DNA of 64,000 nt from Sceloporus undulatus (Eukaryota; Chordata; Lepidosauria; Squamata; Phrynosomatidae). The notes under the pieces are model-generated. The model was not told the DNA's origin. It was given only the letters and a program-made list of their open reading frames with translations, and made no database searches. This document shows positions 9,536 through 21,055 of this stretch, one piece after another; within the stretch, counting starts at the first letter, position 1, and every line of letters begins with the position of its first letter. Where the stretch lies: NCBI RefSeq assembly GCF_019175285.1, contig NC_056523.1, positions 199,722,352 to 199,786,351 on the forward strand, read 5' to 3'. A program made the translations under genes and the position numbers.

Positions 9536-10407
9536 CTGTCTCTGTAGGTGATTCTGCCATGCAAATTCCACTGATGGGACAGGAGGAGAATTTGACCTTT
9601 TGAGTCTTAACAGAGAGATAAATTGTGATTTAGGGTGTCATCTGAGGAATGACTGGAGAAGCTAGGGTTCATTTGCTTGAATCTCTGTTATCCCACATGA
9701 CAGTTTTTGCCATGGACATGTGCCAGCCTTGAAACTATAACAATAGTAGAGATGGGGACTACTCCTCAGACAGAGAATAAATTGTAGGCAAAATTGACTG
9801 AACTGTTTTTGTGTGAGCTCAGTTAATTAAAGAAGGGTATGCATTGGATTGACTCCTAATACTGTGAAAGGGATATGAGCTGTCTTGCAGAGCTGCTGCA
9901 AGATGAATGGTGGGGTGTTAATTTAAAGAACAGCATTATCCATTCTTCACATGTTTTCCATCCTGATCACAGAAGCACATTTTGGTGTCACCTACTCCCA
10001 CACCTATGTATCTAGCATCACAGTCTTTTGCTGTGAAACATAACACATTAAGTTGAAGATATTATAACAGTTCAGATGTGTGTTGAATATTGAGCCCTTA
10101 GGTTCTTATTTCAGGAGGGTAGTAATGCCTGATATCATAGGCACTGTGATTGGCAATCCTGTGTGTGTTGACTTTTTATGACCCCATGTGTCACCAAATC
10201 GTGTGTGTTTGTTCACTTATGATGACCCCATGATTTTTGTAGGAGTTTCGTAGGAGGTATCCAGGATACTAAACCTAGTGAGGGGATAGCATTGAGAAGC
10301 TTGGGCAGCTCCATTAAAATTTAGACTAAAACTTAGAATGGGTTCACCAGACCACTGATATCAGAGTCCCCAGTCTCTACAAAGTACAAATAAGAAATAG
10401 TTGTGTA

Positions 10408-10732
10408 CAGGTTGAGTCTTCCTTATCCTCCTTATTCTGAAATATTCCAAAAACCAAAACTTTTTTCAATGGTGGTTGAAGTAGTGATGCCTTTGCATAC
10501 TGATGAACATAAACTTTGCTTCATATGCAAAATTATTTAAAATATTGTATAAAATTACCTTCTGGCTATGTGTCTAAGGTGTATATGAAATATAAACAAA
10601 TTTTGTGTTTAAACTCGGGTAGTTTCTCCTGGATATCTTATCATTGGAATACAGGTATTCCAAAATCCAAAAGAATCTGGAATCCCAAACCTTTCTGGTC
10701 CCAGCCATTTCAGATAAGGGAGACTCAACCTG
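10408..10732. mobile_element. Tigger7-like MITE
   Basis: 325 bp. Inverted termini CAGGTTGAGTCTTCCTTATC and (reverse complement of the end) CAGGTTGAGTCTCCCTTATC, flanked by TA on both sides (10406-10407, 10733-10734), as in Tc1/mariner-Tigger elements. A related fragment is at 23642-23730. Confidence 0.8.
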
Positions 10733-10888
10733 TATTCTCTTTTCTGCTCCAATTTTCTATATTGTGTACAGGTACATCTATGAATGCAGAGGGTCCTGTG
10801 TGATTGTGAGCATGAGATAAACATTGTTTGCTTGTTATCAACTCAGATATTTGACTACATGCTTCATCTTTCTTCCTCCTCCCCACAG

Positions 10889-11739
10889 AAGAAAAGATTC
10901 AGAAGTCTGACTTCAACTGCAATGAAACAGGCAGTTCTGTAGCCCATGTGCCCATATCTTCTCTGAGGTCCTCTCCTGAAACTTCTGGAGGCCATAGAGA
11001 GAAGCCACCTGGCATACAGATTCTAGATGAAGAGGCAATGGTTCATCCTTCAGGACCTGATGAGTCTTTAGGAGGAACAGACAGTTCAACATCTCTAACG
11101 TCTTCAGACATGGAATCAGGAAATGAAAGTGAATGCCCCAAGGACTTGGCTACCTTTCCTGTCAGTGTTTCTGCTGCTCCTGCTACTGGTGCTTCGAGAA
11201 GGAGAGATCCACTTGACATCCTTATCAAGGTCTTTCCCAATCACAAGCAGAGTAGATTAGCAAAAGTTCTGCAGTTCTGCAGAGGAGACATAGTCCAAGC
11301 TATAGAGCAGATACTGAATGTGAATGAAAAGGAACAAGGACTTAGAGAGCATGGGATCTCACCTTTGCCTGAATGTTGTGCTTTCCAGCGATCCTCTGAT
11401 TTTAACCTCTTAGGAGTGCATGCCAAAGCACCTGGCAGTAAATCAGCATTTGCTCCTCTTCAAACTGGTCTGCCTTCTTTGGGGGGAGAGGTGAATTTTT
11501 ATGGTCTAAGTCCTAGACTGGGAATCAGACCTCTGAGATTGGCATACTCCCCTCCAGGAAGAGCTGTCCCTGGATTGATGTCTCCCTACCTAAGGACTGG
11601 CCTCTTCCCTGCTTTGCCTTTTCACCCAGCTGTGGACTATTCCTTCTCAGGAGTGATCAAAGATGCATCCTATTTCCCCAATAAAGACATGATAGTCAGT
11701 AGTAAGATTTATACCAGATTAAATGAACAAAACAAATAG
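10889..11739 (+). CDS. DMRTA1: DMRTA1 exon 2 (DMA domain and C-terminus)
   Basis: Second and last coding exon. The acceptor is a pyrimidine tract ending in CCCCACAG|AAG. Its first two bases complete the Glu codon begun in exon 1, and the frame runs open to TAG at 11737-11739, giving residues 119-401 of about 401. It holds the acidic/serine block SLTSSDMESGNESE (residues about 187-200) typical of DMRTA proteins. The DMA domain starts at RRRDPLDILIKVFP and runs through FCRGDIVQAIEQIL (about 224-262). The C-terminal blocks GSKSAFAPLQT, LRLAYS, MSPYL and LPFHPAVDYSFSG match DMRTA1 as I remember the human protein, so this is DMRTA1 rather than DMRTA2 or DMRT3. The DMA domain is a small UBA/CUE-like helical module found only in the DMRTA and DMRT3 group. 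No stop or frameshift interrupts the exon, so the gene looks intact. In mammals it is expressed in gonad and developing nervous system and lies near CDKN2A/B and ELAVL2; neither is visible here. Confidence 0.95.
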
Positions 11740-12110
11740 CAGCCTAATCACATCTTTAGTTTTGTAGTACTTATTCCAGTTATTGAGGTGTGCTGACATT
11801 ACTGTTGAAAGATACTATCTTCTTGTAAAGAACTATTAAGCAGCTTTTAAAACTTTGTATTTTTTACAAATAGGCTTTAGTGGGATTCTTCATTTTGACA
11901 TAAAACAATTTGAAAGCCAAGAGAATCCAAGAATATCAACTGTGACATGACTTATTAGAATTAGCACTGTTTTTAGATACAAACTTTCTTATATATTTTC
12001 ATACTTTTGGGAGTGGGAATGCGAGATTTAAGAGATTGTGAGAGAAAATGCAAACTGAATTACAGAAGAAACCCAATAAATTATAACTGAGATCCATTTT
12101 GTCTATTTCA
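11740..12110 (+). other. DMRTA1 3' UTR (inferred)
   Basis: AT-rich sequence after the stop codon. The first canonical polyadenylation signal lies at 12075-12080, with a TG-rich downstream element at about 12118-12137, so cleavage is likely near 12095-12110. No repeat is recognised in it. Confidence 0.6.
12075..12080 (+). terminator. AATAAA polyadenylation signal of DMRTA1
   Basis: Canonical hexamer 336 bases after the DMRTA1 stop codon, followed by a T/GT-rich tract at 12118-12137. It is the first canonical AATAAA after the stop. Confidence 0.65.
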
Positions 12111-14060
12111 AGATCTTTGGTATGTTTGTTGTTTTTGACCTAGTGTACTGATGTTTGAAATGGTTGTGGGGGTGATTTCATGAGTATAGAGACTTGATAA
12201 AGACAGATTTTAGATCTATAGTATCTGAGGTAATTGAATACTGTCAATGATGAACAGTTCTACAAACATGGTAAGGGGTTTCAGGCATAATAATTTCTTA
12301 GGATGTGGGTTCTCAGTTCCAGTCATGAAAAAAGAAAAGAGTTGCATTATTCACAGTTTAACCACAATGTTTTATTGTCCTATGAATAACTGCTCCTTGG
12401 CTATAGCACTGAAGCAGAGATCAGAAGTTTTCATTTTTGTTCTCTGTTAACTGTAGTTTAGTGGTCCATTGGAACCCTGAGCCAAGGATGTCAGGTAGAT
12501 ATGCTGCCCTGGGAAAAACAAAACAACTCTACATTTTATTGGTTGTCTTCCTAAAACTGCTCCAAACTGGAGGATCTTATTTTGGCACAAGCAGAGCTCT
12601 TGTTCATCTTTGAAGAATGGTGGTAGAGGCTAGAATGGATTTTATGCTGCTGCCCTGAATTATGTTTAATTTCAACTATGTCTTATTGAAACAAGCCAGC
12701 TTAATCAACTGTGGTTTGGATCTGGACTGTTTCAATAAGCCACAGTTGAAATTAAACACAGTTCAGGGTGGGAATTGTGGATTGTTAAAAATGTAATTGT
12801 TCAGCATCCCTAGGACATACATGAATGCATAAATACCTATTGCATGCCCTGATAAGGAGGGCTTTTAAGGATTGGGATCCAAGCCAGTATGAATATTTGC
12901 TCAGCTCCTGAAGGAGGGCTTTTAAGTGGTCCCATCAACGTGCATTAACTGAGAGGGATCCTTTTGCAACAGTTTCCCCATAAGATTTTGATCTTTCCCT
13001 GTAAGCCACCAGGATGATTAAAGGATCAGTTCTGTCAATGTAGATTGTAGATAAGAAGAGTGTCCAGACTGGGACAGCAGAAACAGCACAAGGTTAAAAT
13101 TACACAGACACAACCTCCCACATGCACTATACTTTTGATCCTTTCTGCCTCATGCTTTTGAGTAACTGCTATAAAGTAGTGAACAGCAGAACCCCACTCC
13201 TCCTAAGGTAAATGATAATTTGCTACAACACATGGTACACTTCTTTGACAAAGATCAGCTCCACCTGATATTATCTGCACCTCCTGAGAGCTTGCCAAAG
13301 TCAAAGTTCATATTTGTCTATTCAGGTAGCTTGCTTATTCTTCTGGCTACTGCAGAACGTGAAAGGAAAGACCCTGGAATGCAGTTTTGATTTAAAAAAA
13401 AGTTTGGGCAGAACTTTGAATAGCCAGGGATGTGGAAACATTTTAAACATTGAGGTTGTGGAAAAAATTGCTTCCTCTGTCAGCACAACCAATTTTTGAT
13501 GTAAATTGGCTGTGCTGATAGAGGAAGCAAGTTTTTAAATTTAAACCGATGATTAAAAAGAAAATGAATACATTACCACATGCAACAATTTGCAAGTGTA
13601 CAGAATATGTGGCAGGCTTTCATACATAGCAGAACATCTGTGGACCACAAAAAATTGATCTCTCTCAGTCTTGGATAAGTTGTTTGCCTTGAAAATCAAA
13701 CATCTCCAGAAGACAGCCTGTTTCTGCTCATCTGTATACCATAGTTAATTTTATGTTCATAGAGAACCTCAGGGCTAAAGCAATCAATAAGCCACTCACT
13801 TGTAATCTATAGTTTGCTTTACAATCTGTGATCCATAGTTAACTTCATATAGCAGAACATATTAAGTCAGAGCTTCATTGCTGCATTTATTAAAATGCAT
13901 GGATTTCTGTCTATTTCTTTCCTTGGAAAAGGAACTTTTCAGCCACAATCAGATGCTGTCTCAGGATACTGGGAGCTGTCTTTCAAAAAAATAAGTTTTC
14001 TGGTTCTGACATAACCTTTTCAGTAACTAGCTCAGGCTTAACACACTCTCTCTGTATGTA
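12111..14060. other. Single-copy noncoding DNA with hairpins
   Basis: AT-rich, few recognisable repeats. Holds an inverted repeat at 12657-12767 (arms of about 38 bp, gtttaatttcaact type), a strong hairpin at 13468-13530, and ccatagttaa-type echoes at 13740-13850. No coding signal seen. Confidence 0.55.
13468..13530. repeat. 28-bp hairpin with 7-nt loop
   Basis: Arms ttgcttcctctgtcagcaca... (13468-13495) and ...tgtgctgatagaggaagcaa (13503-13530) match at 26 of 28 positions around a 7-nt loop. It is either a short palindromic element or a precursor-like RNA hairpin. No family recognised. Confidence 0.8.
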
Positions 14061-14064
14061 TGTG

Positions 14065-14286
14065 TTTATGCCTCTTCAAGTTGCCTGTTGACTTATGGTG
14101 ACCCCATGAATTTTCATAGGGCTTTCCTAGCTAAAGAAAACTCACAGGTGGTTTTTCCCGTTCTTCCTTGGAAATACAGCTTATAGCACCTGGTATTCAT
14201 TGGCAGTCTTCCATCCAAGTACTAACCAGAGTTTAACTCTGCTTAGCTTCCAAGGTCAAACAGTATGTGGTGCCTTTAGGGTATTT
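14065..14286 (-). mobile_element. 5S rRNA-derived SINE
   Basis: The antisense strand carries 5S-like segments: gaagctaagcagagttaa, ggttagtacttggatgg, and ataccaggtgct. The outer half has tgacttatggtgacccc. This is a 5S-headed SINE; another copy lies at 31178-31373. Confidence 0.8.
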
Positions 14287-14639
14287 AAGCAGCAAGTTAC
14301 CACATTAGATATGTAGCTCTGTTGAAATCTTCCTTTATTTTTCTTTAACTGCATCTAAAGCTAGTGATCACCATCTTGTGGTCACTCGTTCTCATTACAG
14401 TTTCAAAAATAAAAAGAGATGTTGTTAGAGCCACACACCAATTGCTGAGAGGAAATGTGGCCCCCATTGAAAATGCACTCAGTAAGAAGAGTTGGCAGTC
14501 ATTACTTTAGCCTTCTTGCATTCAAGAGTTACGGACATCTGTTTTTCAGTTCAGTTAAATATTCTCTGCAAGGTGATGGAACTAGTTTATTTAATGCAAA
14601 GCTAAATAATTGTTTAATAATTAAACCATTAATAAATGG

Positions 14640-14880
14640 CTGTATAATAAAGTTAATGAACTTAAAATAATCTTAGGCTAATATTTAGTTTGGGCTTTTG
14701 GTAATCTTAGGAAATCAGCTAATGCTAGATGACTCCAACAAAGATAATTTGGGTATGCAAATTATGAGTATGCTTATACAATGAATTATCCTGACTAAAT
14801 AAGATCAAGCAATTAGAGTACCCCAGTCTGAGTGAGTATGATGCAAACTGAAGAGTACATACATGATATTTAAAGAGCTG
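14640..14880. promoter_or_regulatory. Candidate conserved noncoding element with octamer
   Basis: Repeat-free AT-rich DNA with a perfect POU octamer ATGCAAAT at 14755-14762 and homeodomain-like sites (gctaatgctag, gaattatcc, gcaattaga). Function is inferred from motifs only. Confidence 0.3.
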
Positions 14881-15934
14881 TGCCCACTTCCCTGTTACTT
14901 GAAGTCAAATTGACAGTCTATAACTGTCAAGTACCATGGTCAGCGTCGTTCAACTGTGTTCATCCATCCCCTGATCCATTGCAAACCCTGACATAACTGA
15001 TAGGAGATAATGAGCAAAGAGCTGCAGTCACCATGACAGTGTAACATCTTACACTGTTTTTGCACTATTTTTGGCATTGTATGCCTTCATGTAATTTCCA
15101 ACTTCTGGCAGTCCTAAGGTGTTTTCTTGGCAAAATTTGTTCAGAAGGGGGTTTGCTGTTGTCTTCAGGTGGAAATTGGTCTTCCAGATGTTGGACTGCA
15201 AGTCCCAGCATTCTTTGTTATTGGCATTCCTGCTAGAGTTTCTGTGATCTGCAGTCCAACAGCATCCAGTAGGGCTGTATGATCTCCACTCTTGTATTTA
15301 ATATTAGCAGTGTCATGACCTTTAGTATCTTGGGAAAAGCTTAAACAAGAGCAAACATTTTCTCACATGATCTATTCTATTGTAAGCAGAAGGGGGAGAA
15401 TCTTTTCCCTGAGTCTGAAAAAGTTATCTTTTGAGCAACAACTTCCAGAATTCCCTTGCTAGCATGACCACTGAACACTGAAGATTCTCACGGCTGTCAG
15501 CTAAAAAAGCAACATACCCAAGTCCTGCTTCCTACCCACTGGGGGAAAAAAAAGCAGCCTGTCTTTGGATTGGTGGAATGGTTGAAGTTTTGGCTTTCAG
15601 AACTGGATACCAATGGCTCACATTATACCAAAGCAGGGAAATGATCCTCCCTGCCTCATGTAGTCTTCTACTCAAGCTGTTTATCTGCCTGGTTATATTT
15701 TCCCAGAAGGTGCGAAGGCCGAGTTGAAGCCAAGACAAGCTGCCACACAGCTCAGCCTGCCAACTTCTCCTTCCTTGGGGAGAAAGAATATGATGCATAC
15801 AGTTGCTCTTTTAAGGAGCTGGAGCTTGCCATAGAAACTATTATTTGAAAAGTGCTAGGAATGATCTGGGGTTTATTGTCATTTCAGTAGTGCTCACTTG
15901 GACATGGGAATTAAAGGTGGAAAATCATCATCTT

Positions 15935-16170
15935 AAGTGTTGGGGAAACCCTGACAAGGACAGAACAGGAGGGAAATGAATACTTTTTCACTGTGAAAAA
16001 GCACACGGTGTTTCTTGTGCATAAAATGTTATTTTTCTGTACACAATACAAGTGTCTTGAATAGAAAACATGATTTTTGTGTGTACAGAAGAGGACGTTT
16101 CTGCATAGAAAGCATTGTTTTCTGAGCAGAAACTTCTGTTTTTCTTCACAAAGGCAAAATATATACATTT
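15935..16170. repeat. Imperfect short tandem/inverted repeat block
   Basis: Variants of ctgtacaca, gaaaaacat and gcatagaaag recur every 25-35 bp, giving an antisense open frame of 85 codons with a repeated Cys-x-x-Lys/Arg-Asn pattern. This looks like a degenerate minisatellite, not a gene. Confidence 0.45.
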
Positions 16171-16684
16171 TTTTGTTTTGTTTTTTGTAGTGAATAAGTC
16201 CTGATCAGCAATGATTTGTCACAATGGGGAGAAAAATGGTAAAATCATTTGTTCTTCCATTTGAAAATGAATTTTGTGAAGTCTGCATCCCTACTCCCCC
16301 CCCCCCCCCCAAATCATTTGAGGTCTTTTAGACCATGAAGTCTTAATCTTTTTAACCACCTTGACATTATCAGATGCCATAGTGTATGTGTCTTATCTGG
16401 TTAAACTTGTTGTACACAGTCTTGCAAAAAGGTGACCCTTAAAGGTGGCATAGAGATTGTTTAAATAAAATTGGTTAATCAATGACAGTTACTGGGGAGG
16501 AGACAAACACAAAAGGAGAGAGATGATGGAAGCTCAAGTCCCATTAAATACAATAGCATATTATTGTATTTATTTAAAATGGCAAAATCAAGATTTGCTT
16601 ATTGGAATACTGTATATATATAATTTTCAGTCCATTGATGGTTGAATCCATGGGACCAACTATACTACACTAATGTGAATATTA

Positions 16685-16875
16685 ATATAGTGTTCCTATG
16701 ACTGCAGGCCCACTGCACAAATAATCCAGTCTGAGACTGCTTTAAGTGCCCCAGGTCAAGACTATGGAATTCTGGGCATCATAGTTTGTTTACAGTTCCC
16801 AGAATTCCATGGCCTTGAGTCAGGGCAGTTAAAGCAGTATTAAACTGGATTATTTCTGCCGTGTGGACACAGTCT
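16685..16875. mobile_element. Palindromic MITE
   Basis: Inverted termini gcacaaataatccagtctga / actggattatttctgccgtg, with interior ggaattctgggc / cccagaattcc. Related to the ctacact family. Confidence 0.7.
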
Positions 16876-17280
16876 CAATATTAAAATCATCCATAATGTG
16901 TGTAGCATTTGACTGACTAAGAACAAACCTAACTAGGTAATTAACTAACTAACCAAAACAACACCAACAACACCATTTCATAACTACCAGGAAGAGAAAT
17001 AGGACTGACAGGTGCTTACCTTTGGTTGAAACATACCCACTGGATGGTTGAAAGACCTTTTGGAAGGATCTATGGAAGCCTGCCATTTTAAGGAACTGGA
17101 AAATGTAATTATACTGTACATTTGTGGGTAATGATAAAGGTGCTGAAGGGCTTAGTGTTTCCTCAATTAAACCATCAGCACTGTCATTCATATTTTCCCC
17201 TACGGCCATAAAATAAAGGGAATGCTGGAAAGTTTTCCAAGCTCTCACTTTGCTAAAAGTGCAGAAACCTTTTTTATAAT

Positions 17281-17540
17281 GATTTCCAATGGGCCACTCA
17301 CTTGGTTTTAAATTATTGCTTGAGTGTTGATTATTTTAATTGCTCATTAGGAGGCTTATCTGCTAAACAAACTAAACGATTGTCTTTGGGGTTGGTATCC
17401 TGGGTCTCCCAATTAAAAGTAATCAGAATGGTGGACCCCCTGCTGAGGCAGAATACAAAGAGAATAGAAATGTAGCATCTACAAACATACCACATAATGA
17501 AATTAAGCAGATGTTTTTCATTGCTATTGGACATTAACAT
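17281..17540. promoter_or_regulatory. Candidate conserved noncoding element
   Basis: Repeat-free block with the homeodomain-like cluster ttattttaattgctcattag (17331-17350), followed by ggcttatctgc (GATA-like) and tgtctttgggg. Enhancer status is inferred. Confidence 0.3.
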
Positions 17541-18039
17541 TTAAAATGGGTACAGTGCACATGCTTTCAGTCAAGAAGGAACTCAAATACTGGCATACTT
17601 CATATTAATTTCTGTTTATTTACTTAGACTTTTTCACTTTCACCTACAATGAAAAAAGTCTCAAGAGGTACCTCACAAACTGAAATATTAAAATATAATC
17701 TATGCCAATACAATGGGTGATTTTGTTTCAAGTACCACAGTTTGTCAAAGGCACTTCAGTGATGGTTGAAATGTCTAATAGCAAAAGATGTGGTTGTCCG
17801 GCCATTTTAGAAGCAATGTACCTCTTAAAAAGGGCCATGTAGCCATTGAGGTTTCTTGCCTTAGCACTGACAGTTTGACTGGATGACCTCCAATTCAATG
17901 ATTTGTCATGGAGATCTAGCAGAGGTAACTAACCCGACTTCTTTTTTTAAAATCACACAATCCTTGAATCAATAAATCCAATTGTCACAGCCAGTGAATT
18001 ATTGGCTTCTGCCCTGAGAGTCGCAACTGTGATATGGAT

Positions 18040-18400
18040 ACCTGTGTGCCAAGAAGTGGCCCGAGAGCATCAAGTCATTTCACAGGTATTAGCTGGCTTT
18101 TGATTCCAATTTTTTTATCACAACCAAACAGGATTAAATTAGAAACAGGGAGCGAGATGTAAAACCCATGGTCCATTACGAATCCTTTACGTCAGCTATC
18201 CATTTACTTTCCAAGGCACTTGAACGCAATTTAATTTGCAACATCTTTGGCCTCACCTTTCTGACAAAACTTAATACTGCACTTACACTTCTAGGCTTTC
18301 CTTGCAAATCTTTCATGGAGAAAATAAGCACTCGCCTAGTCAGTTTATCCTCGATAACACACTTTAAAAAAAGAAGAAAAAAGGAGAAGAAGCTGTCTGA
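18040..18400. promoter_or_regulatory. Candidate conserved noncoding element
   Basis: Repeat-free, compositionally mixed DNA with tttacgtcagct (CRE-like), gcaatttaatttgcaac (inverted-repeat-like homeodomain site) and tttatcacaaccaaacagg. Enhancer status is inferred. Confidence 0.28.
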
Positions 18401-18424
18401 CTTGTTAAAGGAACAGCAAACTTA

Positions 18425-18632
18425 GGACTTTATCACATGAGGCTTGAAAAGTGGAATTAGAGCCCGTTAGTGGTGTCTGTGGCCATTCTTTACCTCATGA
18501 TGTTATATCTATCTGACAGCAGGTCTGTAGTCCATCTGTTGCTAGATAATGACTGGCCCCAACCTGGTAAGTTTGCATTTCCTAGACTAAAATGATTGTG
18601 AAGCCTTACAAGCCTGGTGTGATAACATCCTT
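18425..18632. mobile_element. TTATCACA-type MITE with TTA duplication
   Basis: Starts ggactttatcacatgaggc and ends ggtgtgataacatcc (inverted). TTA is present at both sides. The 3-bp TTA duplication fits PIF/Harbinger. Confidence 0.65.
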
Positions 18633-20207
18633 AGGCTGCAATCCTGTTGGTTAGTGTAAGTATGCTTGTGCATATTGGTGGTGATGGTGTGGGTGGCTGT
18701 GCCATTGTAGAGATAAAATGGCTATTGACTGGGTGGGAAGGTTTTGGCAATGGAATCAGCCTCTGTCAGTAGAGGAAGGTACACTATTGATCTTGAGTAT
18801 CTCAGAAGCCAGCAGGATAGGTTTCTCTGGTGAGGGAGACAGCTTTCCTACCTGACAATATTATTGTCATTCTTATGTGTCTTTCAGTCACTTTTGATTT
18901 ATGGCAACCCCATCCTAAGGTTTTTTGGAAAGATTTTTTTTTCAATTGGGTCTGCTTCTGAGCAGACCTGTTTATGAGTGTCATGTCAATTGTTATACCA
19001 CACCAGTTTCTCCCAGGATATTGAATAATTTAAAGTCTCTTCAGATATGGATGCATTAAAAAGTTTCACTGTGGTGACATCGTAGGAATATATACAAGAC
19101 CTGATTCAACTCTCATTCTTCCTTCCCAGGGAACCCTAGGCAATATTGTTCCACGAAGAAAGGTTAGGGATTGTTAAAGTGAAGATAGTAATGTTATTCA
19201 TACTAATCTGGGAGTACACTCCACTGAATGCAGTGGGGTTGCTTTTGAGTAAGTATTTCTATGGTTGCTCTGCAAGATTATTTTTCTACATTTACCCAAA
19301 CTAGAATTTCCAGGGTTCTTAGGCAGAGGACATGACCATTGATATAAATCTCAGATGTACTGCTGAATTATCACTTTGCTAAACTTTTTTGGCAGCTCAT
19401 CTTAGAAAAATGTGCAACAGTAGCCAAGGGTTAATTAAATAGATAATCTGTATACTAAGCACTACCCAGTGCTTTCAGACATCTTTTAAAAAAGGCCAAA
19501 GATAGCTCCCTGTTAAACAAGCTATTTGCAATGTGTTAAAGTACCTAAAGTCACAGCAGAAGTAATATAGCAGAGCTTGGAATAGTTATTTTTAAAAACT
19601 ACATGCTAGCTTTTGTCCCCCAGCCTCTGGATACAGATACTCTTCAGGACAACTCATTACTTGCACAATGCTACTTAATATGCTGTTGTGCAAACATATG
19701 ATAGAATAAGGGAATGTTAAATCTTTCCATTGATGATGACTATTAATGATCCCAAATAGTTATTGGCTAGAATACAGAGCAGTGTGAATCTTGTTTAATC
19801 CAGGTAGCATAAAGATGAAAGATTTATTTATACTGATCTTGTAAAATGCCAGTAGTAGTGTATCATTGTTGAGGGCCATACCAAGCAATTTAGTTCAAAC
19901 AACAGTTTTATTTTAATTAACAGATTTAAATATAAAGCTATCTGGGTAGACAGAATGTATGGTTGATCAGATCTTTCCTTGGTCAGCACAAGGTCTCCAT
20001 CAGCTAATTGCAAGGCTTGTCAGCTACATTAAACACACACACATGTTTCTCATTCTTGCTGCCAGTTGAATACTTGCCCAGGATATCTATCTAACTGAAT
20101 AATATTGGACCTGATCTGGGAATTTTTAGAATATAGAAATAACCAAGGATTGCCTGTGTATGACTGGGGTAGATGTAGTTCCTGAAAACCAGGTTTGCAA
20201 AAGCTAT

Positions 20208-20554
20208 GGAGTATATCACACGGGAGGCGAAGCGCCCAAATCCCATGGATAAATGGGATTTAAATCCCATGACTATCCTGCAACAGTGGGATTGTTTTCA
20301 GACACATTGGGACACTTTGGCATTAACCTGACATTAACCCGTGCAAAAAAGTGGCAAAATTGCACAGCTTTTTAACTTTGGGATTTTCTTGAAGTTAAAA
20401 GGCACAGCGATTTTGTCACTTTTTGAATGGGTTAATGTCAGGTTAATGCCAAAGTCATCTGACATCATTTAAAAACAATCCTGCAAGATATTCACAGATT
20501 TAAACCTCGTTTAGCCACAGGATTTGGGTGCTTCCCTCCTGTGTGATAAACTCC
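20208..20554. mobile_element. TTATCACA-type foldback MITE, complete
   Basis: 347 bp. Inverted termini ggagtatatcacacgggagg / cctcctgtgtgataaactcc, inverted interior (ggcattaacctgacattaac / gttaatgtcaggttaatgcc) and TAT on both sides. Partial relatives at 4888, 5099, 18425 and 23750. Confidence 0.8.
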
Positions 20555-20869
20555 TATGTTTGAAGCAGAATTTGCAAAAAAACAAAACAAAAGCAAAACA
20601 AAACAGCTAGACCAAAACTCCCATCAACCATGCTGCCTGGGAGATTCTGTGAGAAATAGCTCCAAAAGTAATTTCCCCCAAGTTATAGGCTCCAGTGGCT
20701 TTTTGAATTTAGTGTTAAGGCTACTTCCCATATTAAATCTACAATCCCAATCTTGCTTACCTAGGGGCAAGCTCCATTGCATTTACCAGGAATTACATCT
20801 GAGTAGCCATGGATGGGATTATCCTGTAGATCTGTAGGCATACTTTAACACATCTTTCACGCAATACAC

Positions 20870-21055
20870 TAATAAAATTTTGGTTCCACTTTGGCTGTTA
20901 TTCTATGGAATTCTAGGATTTGTACTTTGATGAGTTACTAGAGCTTGCTGGCAGAGATTTCTAAATGCCACACAAACTACAAATCCCAGGATTCCGTAGG
21001 AATGGAACCATGGTGATTCAAATGGTATTAAACTTCTGTAATTGTGTATTCTGAA
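20870..21055. mobile_element. Palindromic MITE, ctacact family
   Basis: Interior ggaattctaggatttgta / acaaatcccaggattcc matches the family at 1088 and 54429; the ends are degraded. Confidence 0.6.

Larger units (their letters stand above)
6270..10888 (+). other. DMRTA1: DMRTA1 intron 1
   Basis: A 4.6-kb GT-AG intron inferred from the matching splice phases of the two exons. It is almost entirely mobile-element DNA: two hAT-type foldbacks, two foldback retroelements, five tRNA-derived SINE copies, a palindromic MITE and a Tigger7-like MITE. About 9560-10400 shows no clear repeat, apart from short tandem tgaccccatg-type echoes at 10150-10250 that look like an old SINE fragment. Confidence 0.85.
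14287..16684. other. Mostly single-copy noncoding DNA
   Basis: Includes a candidate regulatory patch (14640-14880), an antisense SINE scrap at about 15070-15170, a palindromic old repeat at about 15180-15275, an imperfect short-period repeat at 15935-16170 and a C15 run at 16296-16310. No gene seen. Confidence 0.5.
16876..20207. other. Low-repeat noncoding interval
   Basis: About 3.3 kb with little recognisable repeat, apart from a TTATCAC-type MITE at about 18425-18632 and an antisense SINE scrap at 18875-18930. Two patches (17281-17540, 18040-18400) look unusually rich in regulatory motifs. No gene seen. Confidence 0.5.

Noticed and set aside
14065-14286. 5S ribosomal RNA gene
   Set aside because: Only part of the 5S sequence is present, diverged and joined to a SINE body.
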